A stretch of DNA of 64,000 nucleotides from CAIPAT01 sp041665605 (GTDB lineage: Bacteria > Verrucomicrobiota > Lentisphaeria > Victivallales > Victivallaceae): positions 28,551 through 92,550 of the forward strand of contig JBAYIO010000006.1 in assembly GCA_041665605.1 (NCBI GenBank), given 5' to 3'. Under the pieces are notes generated by a model that searched no databases, had not been told where the DNA came from, and was given only the letters and a program-made list of their open reading frames with translations. Below, one piece after another: positions 9,446 through 16,387 of this stretch. The position numbers and the translations under genes are program-made. How positions within the stretch are numbered: position 1 is the stretch's first letter; every line of letters begins with the position of its first letter.

Positions 9446-10078
9446 ATGAACTTGAAGCAACTTATAGAAAACTCTGAGTATTTTGTCTGGCTGGCGCTGG
9501 GCGACAGTATAACCGAATACAACCATTGCACGGAAGGCTATGAGAATTACCTTCAGCATTTTGACACGCTATTAAGAATCGCGTATTCCAAGCGCAAATA
9601 TACGATTATAAATTCCGCCATCGGCGGCAGCGCGTTAAGCGATGACGCCGACTTTGCCATCGACAAAATCCGGCGGTTCAAACCGGACTTTGTCACTGCC
9701 ATGTTCGGCATGAATGACTCCGGACGCGGCAAAGCCGGGCAGGAACAATTTAAAGCTGCGCTGACCAGATTGTGCATGTTCTGCAAAGACAACCGGATTC
9801 CGCTGCTGCTGCTCTCTCAGAACCCGCTGGATTATTCATGCGGCATAGACTGCATACAACGCAGGGAAAGTCTCTCGGAATATATGGATATCGTCAAACA
9901 AACCGCCAAAGCATGCGAAGTGGAACTGGTTGACATCTACACAGTCTGGTCCCAAAGCATCCTTGAACAGAATAATAATGAGCATTTCAAGCTGTTGCAC
10001 GACGGCATACACCCCAATCACAAAGGGCACGAATATATTTATGAGATCATCAAAAAGCAAATCTACGCCGGAAAATAA
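9446..10078 (+). CDS. SGNH/GDSL-family hydrolase
   Basis: A 210-residue esterase-like protein with block I Ser in ALGDSITEYN, the block III Asn region (TAMFGMNDSG) and the Asp-His pair in DGIHPNHKGHEY near the C-terminus. The ATG at 9446 is chosen because AGGA at 9435 is well placed; an ATG at 9428 overlapping the upstream stop has no ribosome site. No signal peptide, so it would act inside the cell, for instance removing O-acetyl groups from imported oligosaccharides. Last gene of the operon that begins at 2188. Confidence 0.88.
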   Translation: MNLKQLIENSEYFVWLALGDSITEYNHCTEGYENYLQHFDTLLRIAYSKRKYTIINSAIGGSALSDDADFAIDKIRRFKPDFVTAMFGMNDSGRGKAGQEQFKAALTRLCMFCKDNRIPLLLLSQNPLDYSCGIDCIQRRESLSEYMDIVKQTAKACEVELVDIYTVWSQSILEQNNNEHFKLLHDGIHPNHKGHEYIYEIIKKQIYAGK

Positions 10079-10080
10079 AG

Positions 10081-10172
10081 TCTGCTTGCATTTCGCGCAA
10101 ACGGGCGGTATGTTTGAAGTAGAGAAGCTGCGGCAGACGGTTCCGGCAGACCGGTTTGTCAATAATTAGTAA
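10081..10172 (+). pseudogene. Possible 3' tail of a lost gene
   Basis: Immediately after the SGNH stop, an open stretch in another frame reads FAQTGGMFEVEKLRQTVPAD and continues to a TAG near 10167-10169. The codon choice looks like a real gene end, but there is no start codon or ribosome site. It may be a relic of a gene truncated by recombination. I do not recognise the family; chance is possible. Confidence 0.25.
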
Positions 10173-10192
10173 TATCATTTGTCCTTAATATA

Positions 10193-10220
10193 TTGAAATA
10201 TTTATATAGTGCAATATAAT
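10193..10220 (+). promoter_or_regulatory. Sigma-70-type promoter of the DUF948/YtxH pair
   Basis: TTGAAA (10193-10198), 16-base spacer, TATAAT (10215-10220), with AT-rich flanks, about 97 bases upstream of the next start. One of the best consensus promoters in the window. Confidence 0.7.
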
Positions 10221-10316
10221 AACTATTGTAGAACTGAAGAATTGACGGACTGTTGTTCTCTCAATTTATGAAAGCGCCGCATTGCTATTTAATTTAAGAA
10301 GAGGAGGCATGTAAAA

Positions 10317-10745
10317 ATGTCAACTGCCTTGGAAATTGCGTCATTAATCGCGTTGATCTTGTTTATTATTCTGGTTCTCTGTCTGATTCCGACGGTCTTC
10401 TATGTCCGGCGCAAGCTGGCGGATTTGCTGCTCGCAACCAGGAATCTGGAAGCGGAGTTGCATATTATCGTACAAGACAGCCGTGAACTGGTACAGAACG
10501 TCAACGCCCTCACCCAGCGGGTTAACGAACAATTGGACGATGCAGGCAAAGTAGTGCATGTCGTGGCCCGGTGGGCTGATATGGCAAACCGGCTCGTCAC
10601 GGCTGTCGGCATGATAATTGAGCCGCCAGTTACAGGATTAGCTAGAAACATTAGTCTTTTTCGGCTTGGGCTTTCCGTATTTACGCAAGTCCTATGCTCG
10701 AAAAAACCAAATAAACAACCAAACGAGGAGGAAGATCATGTGTAA
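10317..10745 (+). CDS. DUF948-like single-pass membrane protein
   Basis: A 142-residue protein with one N-terminal membrane helix (about residues 6-30) and then a long helical segment (LLLATRNLEAELHIIVQDSR, followed by further heptad-like sequence) resembling the DUF948 / methyl-accepting-like coiled coil. A strong AAGAGGAGG ribosome site lies upstream. It overlaps the YtxH-type gene by eight bases. This pairing is common in bacteria and associated with general stress, though the biochemical role is unknown. Confidence 0.75.
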   Translation: MSTALEIASLIALILFIILVLCLIPTVFYVRRKLADLLLATRNLEAELHIIVQDSRELVQNVNALTQRVNEQLDDAGKVVHVVARWADMANRLVTAVGMIIEPPVTGLARNISLFRLGLSVFTQVLCSKKPNKQPNEEEDHV

Positions 10746-11016
10746 CGAAAACTCATCACTGGGAACCATTTTGGCAGCATTCGCAGTCGGAGCAATCGCC
10801 GGAGCAGGATTGGCATTGCTCTATGCGCCGCAATCCGGCAAGGAAACGCGTGAACTGCTGGCTAAGCGCACACGCGAACTGAAAGACAAAGTCGGCGAAA
10901 AAGTGGACGACGCCAAAGAAATGCTGGCTGAAAAGAAAGCCATGATTGCCGCCGCCTATGAAGCCGGCAAGCAGGCCATGAATGAAAAAAAGGCTAAAGA
11001 CTCCAATCCCGCCTGA
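10738..11016 (+). CDS. YtxH domain-containing protein
   Basis: A 92-residue protein. The ATG at 10738 with GAGGAGGAAG upstream is clearly the start. One glycine-rich membrane helix (AFAVGAIAGAGLALLYAPQS), the YtxH hallmark APQSGKETRE, then a basic amphipathic helix (LKDKVGEKVDDAKEML). YtxH proteins are small, often stress-induced membrane proteins of unknown mechanism. Co-transcribed with the DUF948-like gene and followed by a hairpin. Confidence 0.88.
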   Translation: MCNENSSLGTILAAFAVGAIAGAGLALLYAPQSGKETRELLAKRTRELKDKVGEKVDDAKEMLAEKKAMIAAAYEAGKQAMNEKKAKDSNPA

Positions 11017-11041
11017 TCTTGCCTGAGTTAGAAAAAAATGT

Positions 11042-11077
11042 AGCGATTATCCATTTTTATTAATGGATAATTTCGCT
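11042..11077 (+). terminator. Hairpin downstream of the YtxH gene
   Basis: A perfect 10-bp inverted repeat (ATTATCCATT / AATGGATAAT, loop of six) extended by AGCG/CGCT with a two-base bulge. It lies 26 bases after the stop. The stem is AT-rich and the trailing T-run is short, so it is a weak or bidirectional terminator at best. Confidence 0.5.
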
Positions 11078-11362
11078 GCATTTTACGTTTAGTCCCGCAA
11101 TTATCTGCTTTCAGCTCCGTCATTGGCGAAATCATACAGCGAGTTATTCCGAAAAGTTTGTATCCAAAAGTTAAAAATTTCTTAATATAGTGCGAAATCG
11201 CGAAATAATGAATTTCTGACAGTCTGTATGGTTCCCCTGCCTTTTATATTCCGCATTAATGCTGCATTTTTCTGCTTTTCGGGATTTTTAGTGTAACTTT
11301 TTGCTTATCCAAACCACTATAATAATGACAGAGGAATTTTGGAAGCAGGTGTTAACATAAAT
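11078..11362. other. Intergenic region before the ECF sigma gene
   Basis: No gene seen. It contains a TATAAT at 11318-11323, 40 bases before the sigma factor ATG; at -35 spacing there is no consensus hexamer, but GTAAC occurs about 20 bases upstream, which is similar to ECF-type -35 elements, so autoregulation is possible. Confidence 0.4.
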
Positions 11363-11947
11363 ATGCATAGACATGAAGATGCCGCGATTGCAGGGGCGAT
11401 ACTTCAGGGTGATGTTGAACGGTATGGCGAGTTGCTCGATAAATATCAGGATTCAGTATACGCAATCGTTGCCCGGCGGGTTCCGGCGGATGCGGTTGGC
11501 GTAGTGTCTCAGGATGCTTTTGTCCGGGCTTACCAGTCGCTGCCTAGTTATGGCGGGGATGCACCGTTCGGCAACTGGATGTCGCGCATTGCGATCCGTT
11601 CATGCTGTGCTTACTGGCGGGAGCAGATGCGCCACCGGGCGCACCTGGTCAGCATGTCTCCGACGGAAGACCAGCGGCGGTGGATCGAACAGGCCGCCGC
11701 CTGTAAAAAACCGGATGAGGCCGATCATCTGGTCAAACACGCGGAAGCGGCTGGGATATTGGAATGGCTGCTGGGACAATTATCGCCGGAAGACCGGACT
11801 TTGATTGAATCGGTTTATATCGACGGGAAGTTGTTAAGAGAAGTGGCGGCGGCATTGGAATGGAGTCTTATCAAAACGAAAGTCAGAGCAATGCGGGTCA
11901 GACGCAAGATGCGGCAGTTGCTCGAATCAATCGGAGAGTCATTATGA
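11363..11947 (+). CDS. ECF-type RNA polymerase sigma factor
   Basis: About 194 residues. Region 2 spans ~5-85 (AGAILQGDVERYGELLDKYQ, DAFVRAYQSLPSY, GNWMSRIAIRSC) and region 4 ~130-190 (LSPEDRTLIESVYIDG, then LREVAAALEWSLIKTKVRAM as the -35-binding helix-turn-helix). The ATG at 11363 is chosen; an in-frame TTG at 11339 lies close behind GAGG and cannot be excluded. The next gene starts inside its stop (ATGA), the usual arrangement of a sigma factor with its membrane partner. Likely controls its own operon. Confidence 0.9.
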   Translation: MHRHEDAAIAGAILQGDVERYGELLDKYQDSVYAIVARRVPADAVGVVSQDAFVRAYQSLPSYGGDAPFGNWMSRIAIRSCCAYWREQMRHRAHLVSMSPTEDQRRWIEQAAACKKPDEADHLVKHAEAAGILEWLLGQLSPEDRTLIESVYIDGKLLREVAAALEWSLIKTKVRAMRVRRKMRQLLESIGESL

Positions 11948-12258
11948 AAAAAGAAGAAATCAATCATTTGGAAGCGATCCTGTCAGCCGTGTTCAGGGCA
12001 GGCAAAGATATTCACCCGGCGCCGGAATGGCGGACGGGGGTCATGGGGGCGGTCCGCCGCTGTCATGCCGCTGAATGCATAGCCTTAAATTCCGCGATGA
12101 TACCGGTCAAACTGATGTGGCGGCTGGCCATGGGATCGGCGGTTGCCGCGCTGTTCTGCGCCGTGCTGTATATGACGTTTCCGGCACAAAAATCAGCGGC
12201 TGCTGAAGTTCCGCTGGACAGTTTTGAAAATGCCGTAACCGTAGTGACTAAAATATAG
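11944..12258 (+). CDS. Single-pass membrane protein, candidate anti-sigma partner
   Basis: A 104-residue protein starting in an ATGA overlap with the sigma factor stop. Residues 1-60 are a cytosolic region (KKEEINHLEAILSAVFRAG), followed by one membrane helix (about 62-82, LAMGSAVAALFCAVLYMTF) and a short outside tail. Position, size and topology are those of ECF anti-sigma factors, but there is no HxxxCxxC zinc motif or other recognisable anti-sigma domain, so the role is inferred from context. Confidence 0.7.
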   Translation: MKKEEINHLEAILSAVFRAGKDIHPAPEWRTGVMGAVRRCHAAECIALNSAMIPVKLMWRLAMGSAVAALFCAVLYMTFPAQKSAAAEVPLDSFENAVTVVTKI

Positions 12259-12272
12259 GAGAGTCCGTGATA

Positions 12273-12734
12273 ATGAAGAATAACAGTCTTTGGATGATAA
12301 CGCTGTGGGCCGGTACATTGTTTTTTTCCGGCGCTGTTGCCGGTTTTTTTGTGAGTCATCTGGTCGCTCCGCCGCCGCCGTGGCACAACCGTTCCGGCCA
12401 GCCTCCGCCTCCACCTTCTCCGGAAAAACTTAAGCAGATGATTAGCGACCGCACTATCGACCGGCTTAAACTGACGCGTGAACAGCAGCAGCAGGCAATG
12501 CCCGCAATTGACCGCCTGGTCGAACGCATGGAACAGTTACGGAAGATGCATTCTCCTGAATATCTGGCGGTTTTTACGGAATTTTTTGACCGGCTTACAC
12601 CAGTACTGGGGCCGGAACAGAAGCCGGAACTGGAAAAACTGCGGATGGAATTTATCGAGCAGCACGGCAGCAAAGGTAAAAATCCCCCGGAAAGACCGGA
12701 GCACAGAGATGATCACCGGGAAAATAATTTTTAA
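12273..12734 (+). CDS. Spy/CpxP-like periplasmic protein with LTXXQ motifs
   Basis: About 153 residues. An N-terminal membrane anchor or uncleaved signal (residues ~7-30), a Pro-rich linker (APPPPWHNRSGQPPPPPSP), then an amphipathic helical region with two LTXXQ-type motifs (LKLTREQ and VLGPEQ), the signature of the Spy/CpxP/ZraP envelope-stress chaperones. ATG 12273 is preferred over GTG 12267 given the AGGAGAG position. The order sigma factor / membrane partner / LTXXQ sensor resembles metal- or envelope-stress systems such as CnrYXH; this is a family analogy. Confidence 0.75.
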   Translation: MKNNSLWMITLWAGTLFFSGAVAGFFVSHLVAPPPPWHNRSGQPPPPPSPEKLKQMISDRTIDRLKLTREQQQQAMPAIDRLVERMEQLRKMHSPEYLAVFTEFFDRLTPVLGPEQKPELEKLRMEFIEQHGSKGKNPPERPEHRDDHRENNF

Positions 12735-12759
12735 AAACTGAAAGATATTTCACCATTAA

Positions 12760-13365
12760 ATGCGTAATAAACAACAAAAATTTACATTAGTGGAACTCCT
12801 GACCGTGATCGCGATCATCGCGATTCTTGCCGGATTGCTGTTTCCTGTTATGGGAAAAATCCGGGGCAAAGCCAAACTGTCTCAATGCGTAAGCAACCTC
12901 CGACAGGCGGGAATCGCCTTTTCGTCTTATATGACAGTGTCCCATGACACTTTTCCGGTAGCGGCAATGAAACCGACGGTCAACACTTCCGACCTGCGCA
13001 TCGCGGATGTCCTGAAAAGCTATGTCGGCAACAACAGTAAAGTATTTCAGTGTCCGTCCGATATTCTGCCGGAAAAAGCATACTCCGGCAATACCGCAGA
13101 CAAGACATTTTTTGAGGCCGAGGGTTGCAGCTATGAATATGCCAGCATGCTCGGCGGGCGCAAATTAGGTGCGAAAATGGGCCGGGACAATATGTCATCA
13201 TCCGACCGGATAGTCATGTTCGACTATGAATGCTTTCACCGGACTTCAAATATTCTAAGCATCAATCAGGACGAAAGCGACATTGCCGAGAAAATCAATG
13301 TACCAAGTAAGGGTGGAGCCAAGAATTATCTGTTCGCCGACTGGCATGTCAGCGATAAATTGTAA
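12760..13365 (+). CDS. Pseudopilin-like protein with prepilin N-terminal methylation motif
   Basis: A 201-residue protein with a class III prepilin signal: basic leader MRNKQQK, then FTLVELLTVIAIIAILAGLL with Glu at +5. The body (GKAKLSQCVSNLRQAGIAFSSYM, ending LFADWHV) matches the DUF1559-type / G-like secreted proteins that are massively expanded in Lentisphaerota and Planctomycetota. It would be processed by a prepilin peptidase encoded elsewhere. Its place inside an ECF-sigma operon is unusual; no secretion-machinery gene is nearby. Confidence 0.9.
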   Translation: MRNKQQKFTLVELLTVIAIIAILAGLLFPVMGKIRGKAKLSQCVSNLRQAGIAFSSYMTVSHDTFPVAAMKPTVNTSDLRIADVLKSYVGNNSKVFQCPSDILPEKAYSGNTADKTFFEAEGCSYEYASMLGGRKLGAKMGRDNMSSSDRIVMFDYECFHRTSNILSINQDESDIAEKINVPSKGGAKNYLFADWHVSDKL

Positions 13366-13385
13366 TATCAGGAGAAGAATATATT

Positions 13386-14696
13386 ATGAAAACTTATTGT
13401 TCAGGAGGTCTTCTGCTTGCTTTCGCCTTGTCCGTTGCAGTAAATCAATCCTTTGCCCAGGAACGCGATCCGCGTGAACGACGGCCCCGCGATGAGAAAG
13501 GACATAAAGGCGGCGCACAGGAGTACTCTATTGAACAGGCAGTCTCCGACCAGGCGCAGCTTCACACAATTGCTTTCAACGGCCTTGCCTTTATCACCGG
13601 CGATTTCGGTGCCGACACCTTCCTGCCGCCGGGCAAAGTATGCGACTTTTTCGGTTTCCAGTACATGCGGGATATTGATGCGGCCCGGAAAGGACACAAT
13701 CCGGTTTTCCTCGACCGGATTGCTGGAAATGTGCTGCATATCCTCAATGACGAACAGCGGGCCGCGTTTGCAAAAGCCGCACACCAGGATGCCGGGCAGT
13801 TATCTAGCCTTGCCGAGAAGCGGCTTCCGCTAATCAAGGCTTTCCGCCGGGAGCTTGACGGGGACATTCCAGCCGGAAGCAAAGGCTTGAACAAGGAGGC
13901 GGTGAAGCGGTATGCGGGAGACATCTTTGCTTTTGATGCGGAACTTAGCTTCAGACGCGCCCAGGTTTTCGGACAAGTGGCGTTCTCCTTAACGCCGGAA
14001 CAGAAGGAATGCCTCGCCAGGATGAAATTCGGCGATTTTAACACCTGGCCCGATATTGACACGGACAGATACAAACTGCCCGGAGGCACGGAAAAACTGG
14101 TGAATGTGGCGTATATGACCTATGCCAGTGAGTTTTTCAGTTGGTATGCGGGGTCGATCAAAGCGGATACCTATTTCTGTCCGGAACGGCACGGCACTTA
14201 TTTCGGCGGATTCTACATGAAAGACATGCCGGCGATGGGCAAACGCAATTACGACATCAGCACGTCCGTGACCGGCGACAGCGGCAAAGAGTTTCTTAAT
14301 CTGCTTACCCAGGAACAACGGAGGAACATTACTGTCATACCAGACTTGCAGCGCAAGACTCTTCTGGCAATTATCGATGTGCGGCGCTCCATTGCCGCTG
14401 AATTGCGCAAGTTCATCAATGGTGGACAGGCGGACGAGGAAAAATTGCTTGAGCTTGGACGCCGCTACGGCGAACTGGACGGAGAGATGTCTTATTATTA
14501 CGCGACGGCGTTCGCGAAGGTGAACCATGCCTTGACCGGAGAACAGCGCAAAGTGCTTATTAAGCTTCGCAATCTGAATGGATATGTCAGCGCGCCGGCT
14601 TATATTTACTCTGCGCCCGTTAAAGGGGAGGTAAAGCTGCCTGACACTGATTGCTTCTTTTTTCAGGATGTAAAACCAGTACTGGCCGCAAAATGA
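13386..14696 (+). CDS. Exported protein with two copies of an LTXXQ-containing domain
   Basis: A 436-residue protein with signal peptide (cleavage probably near SFAQ, residue 24). It consists of two homologous halves, about residues 55-215 and 235-400: ADTFLPPGKVCDFFGFQYMR versus ADTYFCPERHGTYFGGFYMK, each followed by LTXXQ-type motifs (LNDEQ and LTPEQ; LTQEQ and LTGEQ). Two CpxP/Spy-like sub-motifs per half suggest an internal duplication of a helical periplasmic domain. No enzymatic motif seen. Fifth gene of the ECF operon, so probably an envelope-stress effector; function unknown. Confidence 0.75.
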   Translation: MKTYCSGGLLLAFALSVAVNQSFAQERDPRERRPRDEKGHKGGAQEYSIEQAVSDQAQLHTIAFNGLAFITGDFGADTFLPPGKVCDFFGFQYMRDIDAARKGHNPVFLDRIAGNVLHILNDEQRAAFAKAAHQDAGQLSSLAEKRLPLIKAFRRELDGDIPAGSKGLNKEAVKRYAGDIFAFDAELSFRRAQVFGQVAFSLTPEQKECLARMKFGDFNTWPDIDTDRYKLPGGTEKLVNVAYMTYASEFFSWYAGSIKADTYFCPERHGTYFGGFYMKDMPAMGKRNYDISTSVTGDSGKEFLNLLTQEQRRNITVIPDLQRKTLLAIIDVRRSIAAELRKFINGGQADEEKLLELGRRYGELDGEMSYYYATAFAKVNHALTGEQRKVLIKLRNLNGYVSAPAYIYSAPVKGEVKLPDTDCFFFQDVKPVLAAK

Positions 14697-14734
14697 GTTC
14701 CGCCTTGCATAATTGCAGCAGGAGATTGTTTGAA

Positions 14735-15301
14735 ATGAAACTGAACAGAAAGAATAAAGTCATAGTAATCATCGGGATTGCCGTACTGCTGGTTTTGTCG
14801 CTTTACGAACTGTATTTCCCGCTGTTTCGAAAACACGCCCCCGATCCGGATAAAATGGTCCGGAAGGATGCGGTCAAGTATCTGGCATCCAGGCAGTTTG
14901 CATCGCTGCCGGAATCAGAGCAGGAGCGCTATGTGAAAAGTTTGCGGACGGATAAAAACGGCCCTCCTATCCCTTTTTCCAATGATTTGAGCCAGGATGA
15001 ACGTGCCGCCGTTTTCAAAAATACCAGAAAAATAATGCACAAGGAAATGAAAGAACGGATGAATACTTTTTTTGCCATGAACAAGGAGGAGCAGGAAAAG
15101 TTTATTGACAATATGGTCAGGGAAATGGAAGCGCGGCGAAAAAGCGGAACGTTTCCTCCAGGCGGAGGTCCGCCCGGGGGCCCGGGTGGACCGAGCAAGG
15201 CGATGATCCAGAATATGCTGGAAAATACCGATTCCACAACCCGTGCCCAGATGACGGAATTCCGCAAGCGGATGGAACAGAGAATGCCGCCGCCGCAATA
15301 A
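14735..15301 (+). CDS. Membrane-anchored helical protein
   Basis: A 188-residue protein with one N-terminal membrane helix (VIVIIGIAVLLVLSLYELYF) and a charged helical outside region with an LSQDER segment similar to the LTXXQ motif of its neighbours, then a Pro/Gly-rich tail (FPPGGGPPGGPGG). The ATG at 14735 is supported by AGGAG at 14720; an earlier ATG at 14693 overlaps the previous stop but lacks such a site. Function unknown; part of the ECF sigma operon. Confidence 0.7.
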   Translation: MKLNRKNKVIVIIGIAVLLVLSLYELYFPLFRKHAPDPDKMVRKDAVKYLASRQFASLPESEQERYVKSLRTDKNGPPIPFSNDLSQDERAAVFKNTRKIMHKEMKERMNTFFAMNKEEQEKFIDNMVREMEARRKSGTFPPGGGPPGGPGGPSKAMIQNMLENTDSTTRAQMTEFRKRMEQRMPPPQ

Positions 15302-15433
15302 CAAGGTAACAAATCAGCAAAAGTTTAATTAAATCAAAAAGGAGGAATATCATAGTTAACAATGCAGTTGAGTTATTATTGAACCATTTAGGCCGTATTA
15401 ATTGTTTTTCCACAACACTCAGGAGATGAAAAA

Positions 15434-16057
15434 ATGAACAAGCTAATGGTATTGGTTGCAGCCGGCATGCTGGGAATGGGGTCTTCCGTCACTTTTGCAC
15501 AGGAAGCTGCGGCCGTCGCCGCAAATTCAGATCAGCCGGCGAAGAAAGAGATGAAAGAAAAAGGCCGTGGTGAGCGGCGCGGCGGCCCGGGCAGAGAGAT
15601 GGATGAAATGTCCGGCCCCGGCGACAGAGGTCCCGGCGGCGATAATATGCGCATGATGACTGACCGCCTGCTCATGAAGTATCCGAAAGAAATGGAAGAA
15701 ATCAAGAAATTGAGAGAAACTGATCCGGAGGCCGCTAAGAGTAAAATGCAGGAACTCTCTAAGAAAGTCGGCGAAGAAATGAAGGCCGAACGCGAAAAAA
15801 TGCAGGCCGAACGTGAAAAACTCATGGAAATGGCTAAGACATACCAGAAAGATAAAGATCCGAAAGTGCTTGAACAGATCAAGGCAAAAGTAACCGAGCA
15901 GTATGCCCAGCGCCTTGAAAACTTGAAGAAGAAAATAGAATTTGACGAAAACAACATCAAGGAAAGAAAAGCCAAGTATGATGAAGCAGTTGCCAATAAA
16001 GACCAGGAAATAGCCAAGAGACTGGAAAGAATCACCAACCCTCCTAAGATGGATTAG
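15434..16057 (+). CDS. Exported, highly charged coiled-coil protein
   Basis: A 207-residue protein with a cleavable signal peptide (MNKLMVLVAAGMLGMGSS, cut near TFAQ). A basic/acidic Gly-rich stretch (RGERRGGPGREMDEMSGPGD) precedes about 130 residues of nearly continuous charged helix (EMKAEREKMQAEREKLMEMA, AQRLENLKKKIEFDENNIK), probably a coiled coil. Last gene before a strong terminator, separated from the previous gene by 132 bases. No catalytic motif; likely a structural or chaperone-like periplasmic protein. Confidence 0.7.
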   Translation: MNKLMVLVAAGMLGMGSSVTFAQEAAAVAANSDQPAKKEMKEKGRGERRGGPGREMDEMSGPGDRGPGGDNMRMMTDRLLMKYPKEMEEIKKLRETDPEAAKSKMQELSKKVGEEMKAEREKMQAEREKLMEMAKTYQKDKDPKVLEQIKAKVTEQYAQRLENLKKKIEFDENNIKERKAKYDEAVANKDQEIAKRLERITNPPKMD

Positions 16058-16084
16058 CTCCCCTTTTCCATCTTTTGTTCCCCC

Positions 16085-16130
16085 GGCAGTTCCCGTGCCG
16101 ATACCGCACGGGAACTGCCTCTTTTTTTTT
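16085..16130 (+). terminator. Strong intrinsic terminator of the ECF operon
   Basis: A perfect 14-bp GC-rich stem (GGCAGTTCCCGTGC with its complement, loop of seven) followed by a run of nine T residues after TC. Located 28 bases after the preceding stop; clearly ends the transcription unit. Confidence 0.95.
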
Positions 16131-16363
16131 GATGTTCCGCCATCGCTCCAAGCAGCAAAAATACGCATGTTCTTTAAAGCTGTCCGGAGCCGCCATAATC
16201 TCCTGTTTCCATTATAATAAATCTGCTTGTGGCTAAGGCGTTTGCGCCAACCTGTAAAATTTGCGAAAAAACGGAAAATAAAGGTCGATTTCAGCTTGTC
16301 AAAACCGGCAAAAGGTGTAGATTATTAAAATGTATTTATAACGTCCTCCTCCGGGGGATCAGC
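16131..16363 (+). promoter_or_regulatory. gyrA upstream region with candidate promoter
   Basis: No gene in this stretch. A candidate sigma-70 promoter is TTGTCA (16296-16301), spacer 16, TAGATT (16318-16323), giving an mRNA leader of roughly 55 bases with a TCCTCC-GGGGGA self-complementary segment near 16346-16357. Confidence 0.45.
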
Positions 16364-16387
16364 ATGGAGACAAGACAAAAACTATGA
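16364..16387 (+). CDS. Possible seven-codon leader ORF overlapping the gyrA start
   Basis: ATG at 16364 encodes METRQKL and its TGA overlaps the gyrA ATG (ATGA at 16384). GGGGGAT lies at suitable distance before it, while the gyrA ATG itself has only a distant GGAGA inside this mini-ORF. This could couple gyrA translation to the leader. No proof that it is translated. Confidence 0.3.
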   Translation: METRQKL

